A stretch of DNA of 27,190 nucleotides from UBA6624 sp964517115 [NCBI: uncultured bacterium] (GTDB taxonomy: Bacteria; UBP7; UBA6624), in contig CAZFBE010000012.1 in assembly GCA_964517115.1 (NCBI GenBank), positions 1-27,190 of the forward strand, in the 5' to 3' direction. Both the position numbers and the translations under genes were made by a program. Below the pieces are notes generated by a model, which was given only the letters and a program-made list of their open reading frames with translations, did not search any database and was not told where the DNA came from. Positions 19,076-24,920 of the stretch are shown one piece after another (the stretch's first letter is position 1; every line of letters begins with the position of its first letter).

Positions 19076-19611
19076 AAAATTCTTCCTGGTCCTCCTGGTG
19101 GAATTATGGGTGGGATTCCGGGTAGCCCTGGATCTCCAGGCAAGCCTGGATCAATAGGGTTATTAGAACCATCCTCTTCCTCCTTTTCTTTATCATCCTC
19201 TTCATCAAGCCCAAATCCGACAAACTCACAAACCTCAGTAGCATCCCTTCTGCCGATTATCTCAAGCCTATTCACAACATCCCTTATTTCAGGAACCAAC
19301 TTTGCCAATCGTTCAGCCTCTCTTTTTTGCCCTTGAGTCTCTATTGTTCCTTCTAATATTGCAACCCTGTTTTCAACACGCGGCTTTATAACGCCATGGT
19401 TTCCATTATCTTTATCATTTAGTTGCAACTGCAAACAAACATCAGAGGAAAGTTGTACTAAAAGAGCAGCTTCAAGAGTTTTGTCTATTGCTTCTTTTGT
19501 CTTTTCTAAAGGAGCAATTTTTGTCTGTTCTGCAACAGTTTTTCCAACTCCAAGATTCATCAAGCAAGCTTGAAGAGAAAATAAAGAAAAAATTAATATA
19601 AAAAACTTCAT
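19072..19611 (-). CDS. BON-domain lipoprotein with acidic and Pro/Gly-rich tail
   Basis: A 179-residue predicted lipoprotein: lipobox LQAC with C16. Residues about 75-118 (VIKPRVENRVAILEGTIETQ, then AERLAKLVPEIRDVVNRLEI) fit a BON domain, the fold of OsmY-type periplasmic proteins thought to bind phospholipid or other envelope ligands. A highly acidic stretch (about 136-147) follows, then a collagen-like run of Pro and Gly (about 154-176). The tail is probably unstructured and may span or contact the cell wall. Two Cys (59 and 128) could form a disulphide. It is the first gene of the HtrA-like run, overlapping the next by four bases. A TATAAT box lies 17 bases before its start, so it may begin the transcription unit. 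Confidence 0.75.
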   Translation of the reverse strand: MKFFILIFSLFSLQACLMNLGVGKTVAEQTKIAPLEKTKEAIDKTLEAALLVQLSSDVCLQLQLNDKDNGNHGVIKPRVENRVAILEGTIETQGQKREAERLAKLVPEIRDVVNRLEIIGRRDATEVCEFVGFGLDEEDDKEKEEEDGSNNPIDPGLPGDPGLPGIPPIIPPGGPGRIL

Positions 19612-19627
19612 AGTTTACAACCTAAGG

Positions 19628-19633
19628 ATTATA
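19628..19633 (-). promoter_or_regulatory. TATAAT box before the BON lipoprotein / HtrA cassette
   Basis: The minus strand has a perfect TATAAT at 19633-19628, which would give a leader of about 10 bases before the ATG at 19611. No convincing -35 hexamer stands 16-18 bases upstream, so this may be an extended or weak promoter, or chance in AT-rich DNA. Confidence 0.35.
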
Positions 19634-19646
19634 AATTATTCTTATA

Positions 19647-19665
19647 TAAAATTCTATGAATTTTA
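19647..19665 (-). terminator. AT-rich hairpin after the membrane-protein gene
   Basis: TAAAATTC and its exact complement GAATTTTA form an 8-bp stem with a 3-base loop, starting 5 bases after the stop codon of the membrane-protein gene. The downstream sequence is AU-rich but lacks a clean U run, and the stem has only two G-C-type pairs at its top, so any termination would be weak. Confidence 0.3.
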
Positions 19666-19670
19666 GATAT

Positions 19671-21074
19671 TTACTGAACTAACGAATAATCAAGAACACT
19701 AGCGCTAACATATGCTGGTGAAATCATCTCAGTATGGAAGCCATAAATCATAGCTCCAACAAAAATAACCCACATGAATCTTGAAAACAGAATAGCAGTA
19801 TATGACTGTGATGTGGAAAGCCTGTAGAGCTGTCCGAAGCCCAAAATAGATATTCTGCAAAGCATCACTGAAGCAAAAATAATTAAAAGTATTCCCAGAG
19901 ATGAAGAAAACCCTTGCGTGAAAGAGACTAACAAAAGCCCCATTCCGAAAAAACAACTATAAGGTGCCAAAAGACCTGAAGCAAAGAATGTAGGAGTAAA
20001 TCTCAAATCACTCTTTACCACTAGAGATCCTAGATAATTACACAATGAATTTGTAAACCAAAGAACAAGAACAATCGCAGGAAACCACTGTATAAACATG
20101 TCAACATGTTGTCTAAAAAAGTTAATAAGATTTTGAGCAGTTCCGGCTAAAACAATATATCCCTTTTCAGGATCATTTCCAACATTGGAAAAAATTGTTA
20201 ATTTGTTCATTTCTAATTGTGCAGAAACAAATGTAGCATTAATGGCTGAAAGAAGAATCCCTCTAAATGATGCTGCAAAACCAACAAAAAGGAAAGAGGA
20301 ACACAAGACTAAAGCCAAGGGATAGAAAAATGTTTCTCCTTTTCCAAAATCACTAAAGAGCTCCCCTGGGTCCTCAAAACCCTTAATAAAATCGTTAGCA
20401 CCCTTTTTCCCAAGAGACAAAAGCAAAAATACACCTATCAAGAAAAAAGTCAAAGCAGTTGCTGACCTTTCTGTAACAACTATAAATCCGATATCAAAAA
20501 TAACAGGATAAACAGAAGTAAAAAACATCTCCTCAAAACTCTCGATTTCTTTTTCTCCAATAGCAGAAGTATCAGTCATCCATATCCTGTGCAAAGTTGC
20601 TGATTCTTGACTATAAACTATCCACCAAGCTCCATTTTGGCCACTAGCATCTTGGTAATCAAGTCTTGATATGTAATGATTGTCTGAATAACTAGTTTTT
20701 TGGGAAACACTAAATCCAAGATTTTCTTCAAGGTGTCTTTGAAGCAGTCTGGATTTCAAAACAGTTGTAGAAACCTGTCCTGAAGAAACTGAAAGAGGGA
20801 CAGACCTTATATCAAGAATTTTTTTAGAGCCAGAATTACAAATAAACCTATCTCCAACCTCTTCAACTTTTAACCAACCTTTCTTAAAATGTTTTCCTGA
20901 AGAATACTCCGTATCTGGAACAACAACCTCCCATGAGTCCTCTCCCATTGAAGAACATTCCCATGAAGAAGGCAAGTTGAGTCTTATACCAGTGGAATCA
21001 TCAACGACTTTCGAATATGCATTAAAAACAAATGAAACTAAAAAGACGAACAACAAGCCAATCCTCTTAATCAT
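19671..21074 (-). CDS. Unrecognised membrane protein with extracytoplasmic N-terminal domain
   Basis: A 467-residue protein I cannot assign. A signal peptide (about 1-21, ending NAYS) leads to an exported region of about 180 residues beginning GIRLNLPSSWECSS, with several Trp and two Cys; the pattern of a short 'lPssW' strand at the start and a helix near FEEMFFTSVYP recalls PsbP-like folds, but weakly. After about residue 200 come five or six hydrophobic helices, with the polar loop GANDFIKGFEDPGELFSDFGKGE between the first two. It stands between groEL and the BON/HtrA cassette, separated from each by 50-60 bases with hairpins. An envelope stress or sensing role is only a guess from location. 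No ribosome site is evident before the ATG. Confidence 0.55.
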   Translation of the reverse strand: MIKRIGLLFVFLVSFVFNAYSKVVDDSTGIRLNLPSSWECSSMGEDSWEVVVPDTEYSSGKHFKKGWLKVEEVGDRFICNSGSKKILDIRSVPLSVSSGQVSTTVLKSRLLQRHLEENLGFSVSQKTSYSDNHYISRLDYQDASGQNGAWWIVYSQESATLHRIWMTDTSAIGEKEIESFEEMFFTSVYPVIFDIGFIVVTERSATALTFFLIGVFLLLSLGKKGANDFIKGFEDPGELFSDFGKGETFFYPLALVLCSSFLFVGFAASFRGILLSAINATFVSAQLEMNKLTIFSNVGNDPEKGYIVLAGTAQNLINFFRQHVDMFIQWFPAIVLVLWFTNSLCNYLGSLVVKSDLRFTPTFFASGLLAPYSCFFGMGLLLVSFTQGFSSSLGILLIIFASVMLCRISILGFGQLYRLSTSQSYTAILFSRFMWVIFVGAMIYGFHTEMISPAYVSASVLDYSLVQ

Positions 21075-21099
21075 AAGTAGATTTTATTTTAAATAAGCT

Positions 21100-21121
21100 A
21101 GGGATGAAAAAATTCACCCCT
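21100..21121 (-). terminator. Hairpin after groEL
   Basis: On the minus-strand RNA, AGGGGUGAA pairs with UUCAUCCCU through a 9-bp stem (one G-U) with a UUUU loop, starting 7 bases after the groEL stop. A short AU-rich stretch follows, but no long U run. It could end or attenuate groESL transcription, or protect the mRNA 3' end, and separates groESL from the membrane-protein gene. Confidence 0.5.
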
Positions 21122-21127
21122 GTTTAC

Positions 21128-22783
21128 TTAAAATCCGCCCATTCCAGGCATTCCTCCTCCTGGAGGAGGTCCTCCCATTGGTTGTTCTTTCTCTTCAGGC
21201 AAATCACTAATCATGACTTCTGTTGTAAGAACCATTGAAGCAATGCTTGCAGCATTCCTCAAAGCACTTCTTGTTACAACAAGAGGATCTATAACACCAA
21301 CCTTGAGCAAATCACAATATTTACCTGTTAAAGCATTAAAACCATTCGAACCTTTCTGTTCCTGAACTTTTTCAACAACAACAGAGCCTTCATACCCTGC
21401 GTTTTCAGCAACCCTTTTCAAAGGTTCAGTAAGAGCATTCCTTACAACATTAATACCCCAATTTATAGATACATCGTCATCGCTTAAAGTTTTAATTTTG
21501 TCAACACACCTCAAAAGAGTAACTCCTCCACCTGGGACAACACCTTCTTCAACAGCAGCACGTGTTGCTGATAGAGCATCTTCAAATCTATGTTTTTTTT
21601 CCTTCATTTCAACTTCAGTTGGAGCACCAACCTGAATTTCAGCAACACCGCCAGCAAGTTTAGCGAGTCTTTCTTGCAGTTTTTCCCTTTCCCAATCACT
21701 ATCTGTACCATCTATTTCAGATCGAATCTGGTCAATTCTGCCAAGAACTGCTGGAGACCCTGAGTTAGAGCTGACAATTGTTGTATTGTTTTTGTCGATA
21801 ATAACTTTTTGAGCAACACCCATTTGAGCTACTTCAACATTTTCTAACTTTACACCAAGGTCTTTGCTGATGAATTCTCCACCAGTTAAAATTGCTATAT
21901 CTTGCATCATTGCCTTTCTTCTGTCACCATAACCAGGAGCTTTTACCGCACAAACATTCAAAGTCCCGCGCAATTTATTAAGAACCAAAGTTGACAATAC
22001 ATCGTTTTCAACTTCTTCAGAGATGATCAAAAAAGGCCTTCCATCTTGTGCAACTTTTTCTAAAATTGGCAAGAACTCTTGAGCATTGCTAATTTTTGAT
22101 TCATATATAAGAACCAAAGCACCTCTTTCATCTCCACCAATTTCACATTTTTGCATTTCTTTGTCATTTGCAAAATAAGGACTTTGGAACCCTCTGTCAA
22201 ACTGCATACCTTCAACAAAGCCTGGGCCAGTTGTTAATCCGGTTTTTGATTCTTCTATCGTAATGACACCATCATTCCCAACTTTTTCAATTGCTTCAGC
22301 AATTAATTTTCCAATTTCAACATCATTATTCCCAGATATTGTTGCCACACGCTCTATGTCTTCCCTGCCCTTGATTGGCTTTGCTGTTTTTTGAAGATTT
22401 TCAACAACAGCATCAACAGCTGCCTGAATGCCTCTCTTCAATAACATCGGATTTGCCCCAGCAGAAACAGCCTTTAGCCCTTCTTGAACCATTTTTTCAG
22501 TCAAAATGATAGCAGTAGTTGTTCCATCTCCAGCAGCATCATTAGTTTTACTTGCTGCTTCTTTTGCAACCTGTGCACCCATATTTTCAAAAGGGTCAGG
22601 AAGTTCGATTTCTTTTGCAATAGTAATCCCATCATTCGTAACAACAGGAGAACCAAACTTCTTATCTAAAATCACATTCCTTCCTCTAGGGCCTAAAGTC
22701 TGTCCAACAGCTCTAGCAACCTTTTGAACGCCTCCTAAAAATTTCTCTCTTGCCTCTGTATTAAAAATCAATTGTTTTGCCAT
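21128..22783 (-). CDS. groEL: Chaperonin GroEL (60 kDa)
   Basis: ATP-driven folding chamber of the cytoplasm. Signatures include [18 protein letters not shown] at the start, [36 protein letters not shown] (nucleotide site), the apical segment [20 protein letters not shown], and [11 protein letters not shown]. The C-terminus ends in a Gly/Met/Pro-rich tail ([10 protein letters not shown]), typical of the family's flexible tail, with extra Pro. The length of 551 residues is normal. It lies 12 bases after groES, with AGAGG upstream of the ATG at 22783, so it is co-transcribed with groES. A hairpin follows the stop codon. Confidence 0.98.
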   Translation of the reverse strand: MAKQLIFNTEAREKFLGGVQKVARAVGQTLGPRGRNVILDKKFGSPVVTNDGITIAKEIELPDPFENMGAQVAKEAASKTNDAAGDGTTTAIILTEKMVQEGLKAVSAGANPMLLKRGIQAAVDAVVENLQKTAKPIKGREDIERVATISGNNDVEIGKLIAEAIEKVGNDGVITIEESKTGLTTGPGFVEGMQFDRGFQSPYFANDKEMQKCEIGGDERGALVLIYESKISNAQEFLPILEKVAQDGRPFLIISEEVENDVLSTLVLNKLRGTLNVCAVKAPGYGDRRKAMMQDIAILTGGEFISKDLGVKLENVEVAQMGVAQKVIIDKNNTTIVSSNSGSPAVLGRIDQIRSEIDGTDSDWEREKLQERLAKLAGGVAEIQVGAPTEVEMKEKKHRFEDALSATRAAVEEGVVPGGGVTLLRCVDKIKTLSDDDVSINWGINVVRNALTEPLKRVAENAGYEGSVVVEKVQEQKGSNGFNALTGKYCDLLKVGVIDPLVVTRSALRNAASIASMVLTTEVMISDLPEEKEQPMGGPPPGGGMPGMGGF

Positions 22784-22795
22784 AATATTAAACCT

Positions 22796-23098
22796 CTATT
22801 TGTTAATTTTTGCAAGAATATCATCTTCTCTAAGAATTAAATATTCTTCGCCTTCGTGTGACAATTCGTTTCCTCCGTACTTTGAAAAAACAACGGTATC
22901 ACCAACCTTTGAATTCATCGGAACAATAATCACCTCACCAATGCTGTTTGTTTCCTTCTTTCCAGGACCTACAGCCACGACTGTACCTTTCTGTGGTCTC
23001 TCTTTTGCTGAATCAGCAATAACTATCCCACTTGGGCTAGCAGCCTCAGCATCTAACCTTTTCACTATTACACGATCACCTAACGGCATTAACTTCAT
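22796..23098 (-). CDS. groES: Co-chaperonin GroES (10 kDa)
   Basis: Heptameric lid of GroEL. The sequence shows MKLMPLGDRVIVKRLD, the mobile loop SPSGIVIADSAKERPQKGTVVAVGPG, VGDTVVFSKYGGNEL and the closing EEYLILREDDILAKI. I choose the second ATG (23098): AGGAGG at 23112-23107 stands 8 bases before it but only 2 bases before the in-frame ATG at 23104, and MKLMPLGDRV matches the usual N-terminus. The protein is then 100 residues. No CIRCE inverted repeat is visible in the 45-base gap upstream, so HrcA control is not supported there. A -10-like TATAAT lies in that gap. Confidence 0.97.
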   Translation of the reverse strand: MKLMPLGDRVIVKRLDAEAASPSGIVIADSAKERPQKGTVVAVGPGKKETNSIGEVIIVPMNSKVGDTVVFSKYGGNELSHEGEEYLILREDDILAKINK

Positions 23099-23106
23099 TG
23101 CCATAA

Positions 23107-23112
23107 CCTCCT
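23107..23112 (-). promoter_or_regulatory. Ribosome binding site deciding the groES start
   Basis: A full AGGAGG on the minus strand lies 8 bases from the ATG at 23098 and only 2 bases from the in-frame ATG at 23104. The spacing favours the inner start. Confidence 0.85.
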
Positions 23113-23134
23113 AAATCAATAAAATCAAACTGCT

Positions 23135-23165
23135 ATTATAAAATAAAAATTAATCCAATGGACAA
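23135..23165 (-). promoter_or_regulatory. Candidate groESL promoter
   Basis: TATAAT at 23140-23135 with TTGTCC at 23165-23160, 19 bases apart, resembles a sigma-70 promoter with slightly long spacing. The -35 lies in the last codons of the upstream propeller gene. A start near 23128 would give a leader of about 30 bases. The -10 is good, the -35 moderate. Confidence 0.4.
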
Positions 23166-24694
23166 GGCCTAATGGTTTCAATTGTTTCAAAAACGTCGGA
23201 TGAAACTTCCCCCTTTGGCATCCCTGCTATCTCAAAACCGCATTTAGTTAAGCTTCCAGTAACCCAAATTGGATCAAAGTCACCAACTCTATTTGTTGTT
23301 AATTTTTTAGTATAGCCAGTCTTTAAATGAGTTAAATATATTTCATGCCTCAGATATCTATCCTGAGCAGAATAAACAACCCATTTCCCATCTGGAGACC
23401 AGTCTCCACTATGGTCTACACCAACAGAATTAGATAGCCTTACAGGGGCTGTTGCACCTGTCTCTAAATCATAGACTACCAAAGCTTCAGCTAATATAGA
23501 TACTAGAAGGCCACCCTCCATCTTTCCTGCTAATCTTGTTTTTCCTTTGGATGATTCCAAAAACAAACTTGGAACAGAATAAAGATTGGCTTCAATAAGT
23601 ATCTGTGTTGAATCTGGAGACCAAGTGTATCTATTGGCTCCCAACCACATATAAGGCTCTTCTGCATAAAAAACATCTTTATCAGTCATGTCTTCCCAAA
23701 AATCTCTTTCTACATCAAGCATAACAGTAACAATATCCCTTTCACCATCTTCATTAAGGGCAACACTCATCAAGTAAAGGTAATTCCTTATCCCAGGCCT
23801 GTTTGCCATATATGCAATCCATTTCCCATCAGGAGAAACTTGTGGCTTAATATTGCTATCAACCTCATCAGTTACCCTTTCCTCACAAAGAGCTTCAGGG
23901 CTTAATGTGTTTTTTTGATCATATGGCTCTAAATTTTCCCATTCTTTAATTTCAGAAGAGTCAATTGAAAGAATACAACTTAAATCAACTATAAACAAAT
24001 CCCTGTAAGCTTCTTGAGACCAAGTTTCTAAAACTGTATCCTCTTCGTAGAGGTTGTGTTTTGGAAAATAATGTCCAATTGGAGGATAAACATCTTGCTC
24101 AAGCCTATATGACTCATAAATCATATATTTTCCATCTGGAGTGAAAGAAGGAGAATAATCTCCCCAATAATTCCTTGTTACAAAAATCTTTTTTGAAGAG
24201 TCAGGACTTATCAAGACGATCTCAGATTCTTGGCCCATGTCAGTAACAAATGTTATCCATTCTCCATCCGGACTCCAAAGAGCCTGCCCATTGATGCTTG
24301 AGTCTTTTGTTAAAGTTTCAGTTTCTCCAGTCACTAAATCAATAACAAGGATATCTTCAGAAGTCGCGTCACAAATACCTGGAGCAAAAATCCCCTTATG
24401 TTTTGGATTTTTTAATGTATTTGCACAGGTCTCATCAGTAGAAGCTCCCCAGGCATAATACATTAGGTATCTTCCATCTGGAGAAATCTGTGGCGAAGTG
24501 TCTCTTATTCCGTTAAAAGTTAAACGATGAGGGGTGGAACCATCAGTACCCATTATGTAAAGTTCATCACCTCCATCTCTATTGGTCCTAAAAACAATTG
24601 AACCCCCTGGAACTTCCAAATTCTCAGTTTCAGAAGATGGAAAAACCGTATAAGGGCTCAAAAACAAGTAAAAAAGAATTAGTGCATTAATCAT
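23150..24694 (-). CDS. TolB-like beta-propeller protein (PD40 repeats), exported
   Basis: A 514-residue protein with an N-terminal hydrophobic signal (about 1-18) and six PD40 motifs: SPDGRYLMYY, SPDGEWITFV, TPDGKYMIYE, SPDGKWIAYM, SPDSTQILIE and SPDGKWVVYS. Six blades match the propeller of TolB and relatives, which bind partners in the periplasm. There is no evident TolB N-terminal domain, and tolA, tolR and pal are not nearby, so it should not be called TolB itself. A long insertion between blades 3 and 4 carries three Cys-containing segments. GGAG lies 7 bases before the ATG. It follows the small lipoprotein by 4 bases, with a hairpin just upstream of its ribosome site. It might be a surface or periplasmic partner of the PKD protein. 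Confidence 0.75.
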   Translation of the reverse strand: MINALILFYLFLSPYTVFPSSETENLEVPGGSIVFRTNRDGGDELYIMGTDGSTPHRLTFNGIRDTSPQISPDGRYLMYYAWGASTDETCANTLKNPKHKGIFAPGICDATSEDILVIDLVTGETETLTKDSSINGQALWSPDGEWITFVTDMGQESEIVLISPDSSKKIFVTRNYWGDYSPSFTPDGKYMIYESYRLEQDVYPPIGHYFPKHNLYEEDTVLETWSQEAYRDLFIVDLSCILSIDSSEIKEWENLEPYDQKNTLSPEALCEERVTDEVDSNIKPQVSPDGKWIAYMANRPGIRNYLYLMSVALNEDGERDIVTVMLDVERDFWEDMTDKDVFYAEEPYMWLGANRYTWSPDSTQILIEANLYSVPSLFLESSKGKTRLAGKMEGGLLVSILAEALVVYDLETGATAPVRLSNSVGVDHSGDWSPDGKWVVYSAQDRYLRHEIYLTHLKTGYTKKLTTNRVGDFDPIWVTGSLTKCGFEIAGMPKGEVSSDVFETIETIRPCPLD

Positions 24695-24698
24695 TACT

Positions 24699-24917
24699 TT
24701 ACTCCACCGTCAAGGTAACTTGGTTACCTTGTAAAGAAGGCTGTTCAACTCCATTCTTCGTAGGGATTATCAAAGGCTGAAAATCATAAGTTGAAGAAGT
24801 GGTACCACCACCACCTCCACCAGAAAGCCCTCCAGATGAAGAATCTGAATCTCCACCTCCGCAAGAAACAAAAAACAAAGGCAAGATAAAAACAAATAAT
24901 TTAAGATTTTTTCTCAT
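24699..24917 (-). CDS. Small Gly/Ser-rich lipoprotein
   Basis: A 72-residue predicted lipoprotein: a basic start (MRKNLK), a hydrophobic core and the lipobox FVSC with C19, followed by Gly and Ser runs (two G-rich stretches) and then about 30 ordinary residues ending QVTLTVE. The Gly/Ser run resembles the flexible linker that joins a lipid anchor to a larger surface domain, but here the stop comes soon after. It may be a stand-alone small lipoprotein or a degraded end of a longer one. GGGAG stands 9 bases before the ATG. It starts 3 bases after the PKD gene and ends 4 bases before the propeller gene, so the three are an operon. Function unknown. Confidence 0.65.
   Translation of the reverse strand: MRKNLKLFVFILPLFFVSCGGGDSDSSSGGLSGGGGGGTTSSTYDFQPLIIPTKNGVEQPSLQGNQVTLTVE
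24711..24731 (-). repeat. Perfect inverted repeat before the propeller gene's ribosome site
   Basis: CAAGGTAAC and its exact complement GTTACCTTG are separated by 3 bases, giving a 9-bp hairpin in the last codons of the small lipoprotein, ending 16 bases before the ATG of the next gene. There is no U run, so it is not an ordinary terminator. It could shape mRNA stability or access to the GGAG site. Confidence 0.6.
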
Positions 24918-24920
24918 AAT

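Noticed and set aside
23105-23149. CIRCE operator before groES
   Set aside because: No nine-base inverted repeat with the TTAGCACTC/GAGTGCTAA pattern is present in the gap.
23150-24694. Calling the propeller gene tolB
   Set aside because: Six PD40 motifs fit the fold, but the TolB N-terminal domain and tol-pal neighbours are absent, so a specific tolB name is not justified.
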